A stretch of 64,000 nt of DNA from Corynebacterium amycolatum (GTDB lineage: Bacteria; Actinomycetota; Actinomycetes; Mycobacteriales; Mycobacteriaceae). Below are positions 57,696-64,000 of this stretch, piece by piece. The stretch's first letter is position 1; each line of letters begins with the position of its first letter. The notes below the pieces were generated by a model. That model was not told the origin of the DNA. It did no database searches and was given only the letters and a program-made list of their open reading frames with translations. The stretch lies in assembly GCF_016889425.1 (NCBI RefSeq), contig NZ_CP069513.1:434001-498000 (forward strand), written 5' to 3'. Position numbers and translations under genes: made by a program.

Positions 57696-59221
57696 TTCAG
57701 CTGTAGCTGTGCGGGGTGACCGGCTTTTTCGTCTCGTGGTTGCATGTTGGGTTTGTCGCCCCTGCGCGCCTGTGCGTTTCGAGCACGCTCCGCGTTGTCG
57801 CTGTGGGTCGTGCGATAGGTGGCGAACTGTGCTGTGAACTTCACGCCCGAGACACAGCGCCAACTCTTTCCGTCATCGTCTTTAGGTTTGGAGACTTCAT
57901 AGTCCAATTGGGCACAGCGCCCTTCGATGCCGTTGAGAGTCTTTTCCTCCCGTGGAACCTTAGTGATTCCCTGCCTTGTGAGGTATGCGTCGAGTGCGGT
58001 TCTAATGTCTTGCACACTCAGCACATGCTCAATGCCAGCAGCTTCCAGCGCTTCGCTGTAGAACTCTGAAACGGCTGACCCTGCAATCCGCAGTTGGTCC
58101 ATGACGTAGCCATGTTGTTCCGGTTCAGTGAATGTTCCTTGCTTTTCGAGGTCTGCCAGCCCATCGAGGGCGCGGTTAAAAATGCCGGGCATTTCCGCCG
58201 CGATACGCCGCCCCAGGTCGCTATCTTCTTTGCCCCTAAATGAGATAGGCAGGTACACGCCAATGAACCTGTTTTGGGCAACCCCGGCAATATCGTAAAT
58301 AGGGATTGCAGTATTGGAGCAGACCATCACCCGCGAATGGAGCCGAACGGTGCGTTCATCTTTGCCTTTACCCTCCACGGTCACCCGATCATTGCCAATA
58401 ACCTGCAACAGGATCTCAGCGAGCTTGCGGGGGTCGTTGACGCTGCGGACATCGGAAAACGCCACCAGGCTTTTACCCTCCCACTGCTTTGTAGAGAACT
58501 GCCCCACGTCTCCGCGTGGTGCCGCCGTGTTAGATTCCCCAACCAATGCCGCGCATACATCTGCGAACGTTGACTTACCCGAGCGGGTTGCACCCATCAA
58601 GTACACACCCTTTTGCAGGTCCGTCCGCCCGGATACGAGATAGCCGAGCCACTGCAGTAGGAACCTCTTCGTTTGTGGCAGGCCCTCCGTTATCGAGTCC
58701 AGGTAGCTATCGAACGTTGGGCACGTAGCTTCGGGTTGGTAGTCGAACGGAAGTCGCCACTCATTACCAAACCGAGGAGACCAGTCCAGCAGTTCCCCCG
58801 TGTCCACGTCGTACATGCCATTAGCCATACCAATATAGCGCTGCGAGGTTTCCAGATCCTGCTCTTCATACGGGTGGAGCTGCCCCATGCCGTCAACGAG
58901 TGCGACTACCTTAGACGCCGACCACTCTAGGGACTGCTGCTCTTCCCGCTCCTGCGGATCATCGAGCGCCGACCCTGCGCCCCCGCCCGTCAAGGGTGGC
59001 CGAATCGCGCGGACACGGGCATTAACAAGCCGGTTGGCTAGTACTGATTCCGCGCGACTGCGACGACAGTCAGCCCAAACCCCATCAGACCACAAGTAAT
59101 AATCCCCGCACTCCTTGCGGAACAGAGTGGCGTACCCATCAACCTTAAAAACCTGCCGGTAGAGTACATCGGCATTATCGAGACTGGTAGACGAGCTGAA
59201 CACATACAGTTTTTCTTGCAT
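57692..59221 (-). CDS. P4-family primase / superfamily 3 helicase (D5-like)
   Basis: The 509-residue product has a D5_N-like region (about 120-200, with a start in SQRYIGMANGMYDVDTGELLDW) and an SF3 helicase (about 200-360) with Walker A GATRSGKSTF, a motif B LVAFSDVRS and motif C VMVCSNTAIP. A Toprim primase domain is not visible, so the N-terminal 120 residues may hold a diverged primase or none. Such proteins start replication of phage satellites and integrative plasmids. Iterons lie on both sides of the gene. Confidence 0.88.
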   Translation of the reverse strand: MQEKLYVFSSSTSLDNADVLYRQVFKVDGYATLFRKECGDYYLWSDGVWADCRRSRAESVLANRLVNARVRAIRPPLTGGGAGSALDDPQEREEQQSLEWSASKVVALVDGMGQLHPYEEQDLETSQRYIGMANGMYDVDTGELLDWSPRFGNEWRLPFDYQPEATCPTFDSYLDSITEGLPQTKRFLLQWLGYLVSGRTDLQKGVYLMGATRSGKSTFADVCAALVGESNTAAPRGDVGQFSTKQWEGKSLVAFSDVRSVNDPRKLAEILLQVIGNDRVTVEGKGKDERTVRLHSRVMVCSNTAIPIYDIAGVAQNRFIGVYLPISFRGKEDSDLGRRIAAEMPGIFNRALDGLADLEKQGTFTEPEQHGYVMDQLRIAGSAVSEFYSEALEAAGIEHVLSVQDIRTALDAYLTRQGITKVPREEKTLNGIEGRCAQLDYEVSKPKDDDGKSWRCVSGVKFTAQFATYRTTHSDNAERARNAQARRGDKPNMQPRDEKAGHPAQLQLN

Positions 59222-59228
59222 TTCAACC

Positions 59229-59316
59229 CCCCAATCTCAGCCAATCTCAATACGGAATTGAGACATATTAAAGCAGGTCAAAGCGTATAAATAACCCCAA
59301 TCTCTAATCTCAGTGA
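59229..59316. repeat. Iteron-like repeats right of the primase gene
   Basis: CCAATCTCAG and CCAATCTCAA stand in tandem (59231-59250), followed by AATTGAGAC and by CCCAATCTCTAATCTCAG (59296-59313). These are the reverse complement of the CTGAGATTGG unit on the left side of the primase gene. They lie in the primase 5' region and could bind the primase and repress it or open the origin. Confidence 0.72.
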
Positions 59317-59343
59317 CATGTAGATATTTTTCAAAAGGGCTTA

Positions 59344-59931
59344 TCATACTGCCACCTCTTTCCAGTCTTTGAGCGTCTCTGCGAGCCGGTTCCCGGCCAA
59401 CATCGCGTATTTAAGATCTCCGGTGTTCAAGTAGTCGGTAAGGTATTCCCGAACGTTGTTAATCGACTGGAATTTGTGTTGCTGCTTCAACTCCTTTACG
59501 GCGCGGTCGATTAGCGCTGTTTCCGCCATTCCATACGGCACGGCTGGGGAAAACAGTTGATTGCCGGTGATACGTCGCCACACCTGCGTTCCGGCGCGTT
59601 CCTGCTGTTCCTGTAGCCATTGACCGACCTCCACCATGTCCACACGGTCTAACGGTTTACCGCTCTTTACGAGGGCATGGGCGCGCTTGGAAATGTCTAG
59701 GTATGCCAGCTTGTAGAGCGCGGGAAAATGCTGCGCGTTAAGTTTGTGCTGATTGATTACGTACACGGTCATTTCAGCAGTGCAGGACGCTAGTAGCGCT
59801 AAGGCTTCTTCCGCTAACGTTTCCCAAACCATAGGCTTTACCGGCGGGGATACGCTATAATTGCTACGCGCACCTTTTAGCTCTTTATTTAGCCCCCGGG
59901 TTTCCCAACCGGGGGTTTTTGCTGTGGTCAC
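59344..59931 (-). CDS. DnaB N-terminal-domain-like protein of the element
   Basis: The 195-residue product starts at the GTG 59931, which overlaps the upstream stop (TAGTGA) and has GGGGAG 8 bases before it. Residues 36-112 (EEALALLASCTAEM..., FPALYKLAYLDISKRAHALVKSGKPLDRVDMVEVGQWL) follow the helical pattern of the N-terminal domain of replicative helicase DnaB. The helicase domain itself is absent. It may contact the host replisome. A GC hairpin with a T-run on the plus strand lies in its 5' coding part (59892-59918). Confidence 0.55.
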   Translation of the reverse strand: MTTAKTPGWETRGLNKELKGARSNYSVSPPVKPMVWETLAEEALALLASCTAEMTVYVINQHKLNAQHFPALYKLAYLDISKRAHALVKSGKPLDRVDMVEVGQWLQEQQERAGTQVWRRITGNQLFSPAVPYGMAETALIDRAVKELKQQHKFQSINNVREYLTDYLNTGDLKYAMLAGNRLAETLKDWKEVAV

Positions 59932-60632
59932 TAGCTAATCTCCCCCTCGCCCTGGTCTGCCAGAATCTCCGTGATAACCTCAGCGAGCCAGTACAGATCT
60001 TCCCCGTCTAAGGGGACTGCTACGCCCTCCTTTTCCTGTGTCGTGGTCTGTACGTACACCACGGCCGGGGTGTCGCTACGCTGCCAGAAATTCACGGCGT
60101 TACCGGTGTCGTGCGTGGTCACGGCGCCTAGCAGTTCGCTTGTGACAGGCTCTACGAACCCGAAACGTTCGAGCTGGTCGCGTGGTGTCCATGAGTCGTA
60201 AAACCCGCCCGGCTGAGTGTTGCCCTGGCTGCGTCGCTTTTCTTCGCGGCATTGGCGCCGGGCTAGGTATTCGTCGGCGCCGAATAGTTCCCAATCGCGG
60301 ACTTTCGGGACGTTAGGGAGCTGCCGGCGGTGGCGGCGGCTTAGTAGCAGTTCGGTGGTGTTGCCGTAGGTTCCGGTGTCTAGGCCGATTTGCCATGCGA
60401 TGCCATTACGAACTGGTGAGCCTGGTTTGTGGCTGCATGTGTGGCACCACTGATAGGCGGTTAGGTGCTGCTCGATCAGTTCGTCAGCGGGCTATTCGCC
60501 GGTTAGATCCTCGTATGCGCGTAGATCGTCGCTGAGGGCTTGCAGGTTGATTGTGTCCGGTTCTGCTTTGAGATCGGTGCCGGTAGTTGTGTTGTATCCG
60601 GCGCTGGTTGCGATTTTCTTGATATTGATCAC
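59931..60632 (-). pseudogene. Element gene split by an in-frame amber codon (unknown)
   Basis: From the GTG at 60632 (CGGAGA about 7 bases upstream) the frame reads 46 codons (INIKKIATSAG ... AYEDLTGE), meets TAG at 60494-60492, and then stays open without a stop or usable start for about 187 codons to 59931. The second part has a CxxC (WCHTC), a basic stretch and the end ILADQGEGEIS. No ribosome site and no ATG is available just after the TAG, so this looks like one 233-codon gene interrupted by an amber codon rather than two genes. Function unknown; CxxC hints at metal or nucleic acid binding. Confidence 0.75.
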
Positions 60633-60666
60633 GATGGTTCTCCGTATCTGTGTGGTTGCGGTTGTC

Positions 60667-60846
60667 TTATGCGGCGTTTGCTTTGACGTGCGCTTGCATA
60701 GAGTCGCGGTTGATGCGGAGCTGTCGTTTCGTGATGTAGCTAGCTTCGATTTTTCCGTCACGAACGAGGTTGTAGACGGTTGTTTTAGTTAGGCCGTATT
60801 CGTTCGCAATTTCGGAAACTTTAACCCATTTAGATGATGTTTCCAC
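60667..60846 (-). CDS. Excisionase-like helix-turn-helix protein
   Basis: GTG at 60846 opens a 59-codon frame that fits the helix-turn-helix class: WVKVSEIANEYGLTKTTVYN (helix-turn-helix), LVRDGKIEASYITKRQLRIN. This is the DNA-binding-domain, excisionase-family layout found beside integrases of small elements, such as AlpA in P4. A weak purine-rich ribosome site (AAGAAAGAGAG) precedes it. It likely controls the integrase or excision. Confidence 0.75.
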   Translation of the reverse strand: METSSKWVKVSEIANEYGLTKTTVYNLVRDGKIEASYITKRQLRINRDSMQAHVKANAA

Positions 60847-61160
60847 TTAGATTTTCTCTCTTTCTTAACTACTCGTTCTCACTCTTCCTTGTATTGCTTT
60901 GGTGGCTGTAGCTGGCTCTAAGTGGGGTGATCATCCAAACGGGTCGCTACCCCCTTACGTGGTGGGCACGCACTGAATCGAAGTGATGTGTCGAAGGTAA
61001 TGACTTGTTTGGATACGACATATATTATCTTGTTTGGCCTGGTTGTGCTGGTGTCAGGTTCTCTTGACTCGCTTTATCATTAGCTGTCTCGTTTTTGCAA
61101 CACGTAATATATTGCAACATATCGCATATTATGCGTTTTTCTTGCGTTTCATCTTATGGC

Positions 61161-61200
61161 ACACAGTGGCCTACAGTGACCTACAGGGGTCTACAGGGAC
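61161..61200. repeat. Four tandem 10-bp repeats upstream of the regulator
   Basis: ACACAGTGGC, CTACAGTGAC, CTACAGGGGT and CTACAGGGAC stand in perfect 10-bp register. One helical turn spacing suits a cooperatively binding protein, such as an integrase accessory factor or a replication initiator. Confidence 0.7.
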
Positions 61201-61288
61201 TAGTTTTCACTCACCAAACAACTAAGGGAACGTGTGTTTTATTCATGGCCAGACTCGCATGCGCTTGCGAACCAGTGGGTAAGAAAAA

Positions 61289-61318
61289 CCCCGTTGTGTG
61301 ATAGACATCACAACGGGG
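61289..61318 (-). terminator. Integrase gene terminator
   Basis: CCCCGTTGTG pairs with CACAACGGGG; on the minus strand TTTTTCTTACC follows. It stands 22 bases after the integrase stop. Confidence 0.85.
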
Positions 61319-61340
61319 GGTGGGCCTTTTACTTCTCGTC

Positions 61341-62480
61341 TTACGCTACGTCTGGCACCGCAACCAACGGCATAACCATGCGGTTAGCGACCTCAACATC
61401 GCGCACCTCGGCCGCGTGCTGATAACGCAAAGCCGCTGACGTAGTTGTGTGCCCCAACCTCGCCATAGTCTCAGCCATTGTGCCGCCCGCCATAGCGAAT
61501 TGAGTACCGCCATAGTGCCGAAGAATGTGGCTATGGATATTGTCATGTCCCAGCGCTTCGTGACATGCGGCCTTGAGCATTCGATTAAAGCGGCGACGGT
61601 CTACCCAGTCCCCTTCTTTGTTCGGGAACAGTAAACCGTCACGCCCCGCCCCTGCATAGGTGCCAATGTGCTGTTCAAGTGCAGGAACGATTGCGGCGGG
61701 TACTGTGACCCAACGATCCTGTTTGGTCTTCGTAAACGGCACCACAACCTTTCCGCTTTTCCCTTTAGCTTCACGGACTTGTCGGCATACGTGGACTTTC
61801 ATAACCCCTGTAGCCGAGTCCCTACGCACGTCTTTTCGGCGAAGTTCCGCCCATTCGCCAATGCGTAGCGCGCACACGGCTGCGACCATTGTGGGGACTC
61901 GATACCGTTCGGGGACTGCGGCAACTAGCTTGGCGAACTCCTGTGCCGTGGGGATCTCCTGCTCTTTTTTGGCAGACGGTCGCGTAGACGCTCCTGGGAT
62001 GTTCACGGGGCTGACTTGGACAAGTTCATCTTCAACCGCTTGGGAGAAGATCGTTTTAAGCAGGCTATAAACGTCCCTATTCCGCTTTTTACGGTCTTTA
62101 TTGGCCTTGACCATGCTGTCATACCATTTGCGTACTTCGGCGCGTGTAATCGCCGCTAGGTGCATTTCTCCGAAAGTCGGCGCAATGTCGTTGGTGAACA
62201 TTGACCTGTAACCGCGTTCTGTGGTCGGTTCCCAATTCCGTTTCGTTGGCAGGGTCTCGAAATACTCAGCGACCGTTAGCCCGGTGCGCTTCTTTCTACC
62301 TTCTCTTTCGGCCGGCGGAGTCCAAACATCATCGTGGATTAATGTTAGCTCTTTGCTTCGCCAGGCTCTCGCCTGCTCCATGTTAGGAAAAGTCTTGTAG
62401 TAAGTCCGGCCTTTGTGTTGGTAGCGTGCCCGGACGTTTCCAGACGGCAGGGGGGTAAGCCCCTTTGTTCTGCGTGCCAT
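61341..62480 (-). CDS. Tyrosine-type site-specific integrase
   Basis: I chose the ATG at 62480 (MARRTKGLTPL), AAAGG upstream. The 379-residue product has an N-terminal arm-binding part (about 1-60), a SAM-like core-binding domain (about 70-165) and a catalytic domain with the first Arg in CALRIGEWAEL, His-x-x-Arg in HSHILRHYGGT, His in LGHTTT and the nucleophile Tyr in ALRYQHAAE. All key residues are present, so it is probably functional. It lies at the tRNA end of the element and inserts into the tRNA-Ser 3' end. Confidence 0.93.
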   Translation of the reverse strand: MARRTKGLTPLPSGNVRARYQHKGRTYYKTFPNMEQARAWRSKELTLIHDDVWTPPAEREGRKKRTGLTVAEYFETLPTKRNWEPTTERGYRSMFTNDIAPTFGEMHLAAITRAEVRKWYDSMVKANKDRKKRNRDVYSLLKTIFSQAVEDELVQVSPVNIPGASTRPSAKKEQEIPTAQEFAKLVAAVPERYRVPTMVAAVCALRIGEWAELRRKDVRRDSATGVMKVHVCRQVREAKGKSGKVVVPFTKTKQDRWVTVPAAIVPALEQHIGTYAGAGRDGLLFPNKEGDWVDRRRFNRMLKAACHEALGHDNIHSHILRHYGGTQFAMAGGTMAETMARLGHTTTSAALRYQHAAEVRDVEVANRMVMPLVAVPDVA

Positions 62481-62516
62481 TAAAGGTGAAAACCTTTCGC
62501 GTGCGTGCCCACCGCC

Positions 62517-62539
62517 GCGTGACAGCTTTTCGTGACAGT
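62517..62539. repeat. Right arm-type site (GTGACAG repeats)
   Basis: These 23 bases are identical to 56913-56935 at the left end. They include GTGACAG twice and lie just upstream of the integrase start. Confidence 0.7.
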
Positions 62540-62615
62540 TCAAACGATATCAGTTGAGACGAGTCAATACTTATTGTGTATGCTTTATGGTGCCTTACCA
62601 GCATGGATACGGGAA

Positions 62616-62645
62616 AACCCCCAGGTAGTTTTCTACCTGAGGGTT
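62616..62645 (-). terminator. Element-borne terminator after tRNA-Ser
   Basis: AACCCTCAGGTAG (minus) pairs with CTACCTGGGGGTT over AAAA and TTTT follows. It replaces the original tRNA terminator left at 56805-56832, so the element keeps the tRNA transcript terminated. Confidence 0.85.
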
Positions 62646-62651
62646 CCCATT

Positions 62652-62670
62652 TGCGGAGGATGTGGGATTT
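62652..62670. other. Right attachment site core, inside tRNA-Ser
   Basis: TGCGGAGGATGTGGGATTT is the same 19-bp core as at 56838-56856, covering the tRNA acceptor 3' strand and part of the T-arm. Confidence 0.9.
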
Positions 62671-62739
62671 GAACCCACGAGGGATGTGACTCCCGCACGC
62701 GTTCCAGGCGTGTGACATAGGCCGCTAGTCGAATCCTCC
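62654..62739 (-). tRNA. tRNA-Ser(GGA)
   Basis: The gene folds with acceptor GGAGGAT/ATCCTCC, a discriminator G, an anticodon stem CACGC/GCGTG with loop CTGGAAC (anticodon GGA), a long variable arm typical of tRNA-Ser, and a T-stem GTGGG/CCCAC. CCA is not encoded. It reads UCC and UCU codons and hosts the satellite element, whose insertion preserves the tRNA. Confidence 0.95.
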
Positions 62740-62937
62740 AACGTCGTTAAAGACTACCCAACAAATCCGATTTTCCCAAAACACGCCGACGAACAGGGGA
62801 AACGTAGAATTCAAGTGGCACTATCGACACCACCAGTGCAACCAACAACCGAAAGCAAAAGACGGCACCCGACCACCGACCGCTGACCGCCGTTTCGCTT
62901 CACGACGGCCACCCCACTCCCGGAATTTTTCCGGGAG
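62740..62937. other. tRNA-Ser / csoR intergenic region
   Basis: About 200 bases without a gene. It holds the tRNA-Ser promoter (minus strand) and a hairpin at 62916-62938. Nothing else is visible. Confidence 0.5.
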
Positions 62938-62938
62938 T
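62916..62938 (-). terminator. Hairpin just after csoR
   Basis: ACTCCCGGAA-TTT-TTCCGGGAGT is a perfect 10-bp stem touching the csoR stop codon. It has no U-run, so termination is uncertain. Its arms are inverted copies of the word CCACTCCCGGAA, repeated elsewhere in the window. Confidence 0.55.
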
Positions 62939-63285
62939 TACTTAGCCAGCCGAGCGATTGCCGCCGAGGCCTCCTCCAGCTTGGCATCCAACTCCTCCTG
63001 GCCACCCTCAGCCGCATGCACCACACAGTGATGAAGATGAGCATCCAGAAGAGTCAACGCCAACGACTTCAACGCCGAATTCACCGCCGAAATCTGGGTC
63101 AAAACATCGATACAGTACTCTTCGTTCTCAATCATCCGACCAATGCCACGAACCTGCCCCTCAATGCGACGAATACGGGACTCATAACGCCGCTTCTCCG
63201 AAAGATAACCGGGATCAGTGGTGTCATGGCAGCAAGAACCGTCGTCAAGCGAATGCGATTGAGACGAACAACAAGACTCACTCAT
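62938..63285 (-). CDS. csoR: CsoR-family metal-responsive repressor
   Basis: The 115-residue protein has a His/Cys-rich start (SESCCSSQSH...SCCHD), then the CsoR/RcnR core RRIEGQVRGIGRMIENEEYCIDVLTQI and HLHHCV, giving the Cys-His-Cys ligand set of copper sensors. It binds its operator without Cu(I) and releases it when copper is bound. It starts 3 bases after the stop of the upstream copper ATPase gene and is part of its operon. The extra Cys at the N-terminus is unusual for the family. Confidence 0.9.
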   Translation of the reverse strand: MSESCCSSQSHSLDDGSCCHDTTDPGYLSEKRRYESRIRRIEGQVRGIGRMIENEEYCIDVLTQISAVNSALKSLALTLLDAHLHHCVVHAAEGGQEELDAKLEEASAAIARLAK

Positions 63286-63288
63286 GAA

Positions 63289-64000
63289 TTACTCCTTTTT
63301 AACTTTCTGTTTGACTCGGAGAAAACCGCGCAGACGCAGACTGTTGCCGACCACAAAAACCGACGAAAACGCCATTGCAGCGCCAGCCAACATCGGATTC
63401 AACAACCCCAGTGCGGCGACAGGAATTGCCAAAACGTTGTAGAAAAACGCCCAAAAAAGATTTGACCGAATCGTGCGGAGCGTCCGGCGAGACAACCGCA
63501 GCGCATCCGCAGCCGCCAACAAATCACCACGCACCAGCGTGATATCCGCGGCCTCCATCGCCACATCGGTGCCCGTGCCCATCGCCATGCCCAAATCCGC
63601 CTGCGCAAGAGCCGCAGCATCATTAATGCCATCGCCGACCATCGCCACGGACGCGCCGCTGGCCTGCAACTTCTCAATCGTCGCGACCTTATCCTCCGGC
63701 ATCACTCCCGAAATCACGTCCTCGCGAGCAATACCGACCTTATCCGCAACGCGAAACGCAGGGCCGGCGGCGTCGCCGGTCAGCAGAATCGGCCGCACTC
63801 CCCACTCCCGGAATTTCGCGACCGCAGCCGCCGACGTCGGCTTCACCGAATCCGACACCTCCAACGTGCCCAGGAGCTCGCCGTCGCGGCGCACCGCAAC
63901 CACCGTCCCCCCACTCCCGGAATTTTCCCCGGAGCGGCCGACCTCGATGCGGTGGCCGTCTACGGTGCCCTCAACCCCCACTCCCGGAATATCCCGGAAA
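63289..64000 (-). CDS. copA: Copper-exporting P-type ATPase, C-terminal part
   Basis: The frame is open to the right window edge, so only the last 237 codons are present. It contains the P1B-type VMPEDKVATIEKLQ, the hinge VGDGINDAAALAQADLGMAMGTGTDVAMEAAD and two final membrane segments with NxLAIPVAALG. The gene exports Cu(I), and csoR follows it directly. The 5' part, including the Cys-x-Cys membrane motif, lies beyond the window. The ATP-binding linker region contains three copies of CCCACTCCCGGAAT. Confidence 0.9.
   Translation of the reverse strand, partial: FRDIPGVGVEGTVDGHRIEVGRSGENSGSGGTVVAVRRDGELLGTLEVSDSVKPTSAAAVAKFREWGVRPILLTGDAAGPAFRVADKVGIAREDVISGVMPEDKVATIEKLQASGASVAMVGDGINDAAALAQADLGMAMGTGTDVAMEAADITLVRGDLLAAADALRLSRRTLRTIRSNLFWAFFYNVLAIPVAALGLLNPMLAGAAMAFSSVFVVGNSLRLRGFLRVKQKVKKE

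Larger units (their letters stand above)
60847..61340. other. Regulatory region between regulator and integrase genes
   Basis: About 490 bases with no supportable gene. It includes the start region of the HTH gene, an AT-rich dyad CGCATATTATGCG near 61121-61133, a repeat TGCAACA-x-GTAATATAT/TGCAACATATCG near 61096-61125, tandem 10-bp repeats (61161-61200) and the integrase terminator (61289-61318). Confidence 0.55.
56838..62670. mobile_element. P4-satellite-like integrative element in tRNA-Ser(GGA)
   Basis: The element spans about 5.8 kb from the copied tRNA tail (TGCGGAGGATGTGGGATTT, 56838-56856) to the same 19 bases inside the intact tRNA gene (62652-62670). It carries a tyrosine integrase at the tRNA end, an HTH regulator, a gene interrupted by an amber codon, a DnaB-N-like gene, a P4-type primase/helicase flanked by iterons and a small unknown gene at the far end. 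No capsid, tail, terminase or conjugation gene is visible, so it would need a helper or may be defective. The size and gene set recall phage satellites and small integrative plasmids. Confidence 0.88.

Noticed and set aside
59892..59918. Intrinsic terminator on the plus strand inside the DnaB-N-like gene
   Set aside because: CCCCCGG/CCGGGGG followed by TTTTT looks like a terminator, but it lies within the coding start of a minus-strand gene, and no plus-strand gene ends there. Noted in the gene entry only.

Overview
The window reads as a chromosome segment of a Corynebacterium (moderately high G+C). The evidence is the leuA, lysC-asd, sigC, katA, mnh backbone together with aspT, dnaX, ybaB, recR, gatD/murT and a dnaQ-like gene, an arrangement I recognise from Corynebacterium glutamicum, plus typical corynebacterial pilus genes with class C sortases. 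I do not assign a species.

Layout. 0-1 kb: end of an Mrp/Mnh cation/proton antiporter operon. 1.4-2.3 kb: two paralogous small acidic proteins without signal peptides. 2.4-8.3 kb: katA, a MacA/MacB-type ABC efflux operon and sigC. 8.3-11.2 kb: a five-gene, translationally coupled Asp23/Gls24 envelope operon, one protein of which carries about 19 copies of an 11-residue Pro-rich repeat. This operon lies between the 3' end of sigC and a decayed second copy of that 3' end. 12-25 kb: a surface-protein region with a secreted trypsin-like protease, a pilus operon (tip adhesin, minor pilin, class C sortase, major pilin), a small secreted protein, a class F sortase and a thioester/VaFE-repeat adhesin with no cell-wall sorting signal. 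The major pilin reading frame is broken by an amber codon just after its signal peptide. 25.8-29.1 kb: a Gly/Gln-repeat protein, then asd and lysC (with an internal beta-subunit start). 29.6-36.9 kb: a DMT permease, an orphan class C sortase and two YhgE/Pip membrane proteins. 37-39 kb: leuA behind a Leu-rich leader peptide. 39.3-52 kb: an AbiEi/DUF559-like protein, a DnaQ-like protein lacking its catalytic acids, murT-gatD, recR, ybaB, dnaX, a SUFU-like protein, aspT and a SulP transporter. 52.2-56.7 kb: SRP RNA and a four-gene sugar ABC importer resembling trehalose systems. 56.8-62.7 kb: a compact P4-satellite-like integrative element in tRNA-Ser(GGA), with integrase, HTH regulator, primase/helicase, iterons and a direct repeat at both ends. 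62.9-64 kb: csoR and the end of a copper ATPase gene.

Structures not explained by genes include four copies of an intergenic 75-bp inverted-repeat element, a strongly over-represented 11-mer (CGTCGTCAAGC), a second repeated 12-mer (CCACTCCCGGAA), two in-frame amber interruptions, and an adjacent pair of a class F sortase with no obvious catalytic Arg and an adhesin with no sorting signal. The strongest candidates for undescribed biology are the class F sortase/thioester adhesin pair, the Asp23 operon with the 11-residue repeat, the 75-bp element family and the small tRNA-Ser satellite. All counts were made by eye and no database search was run.
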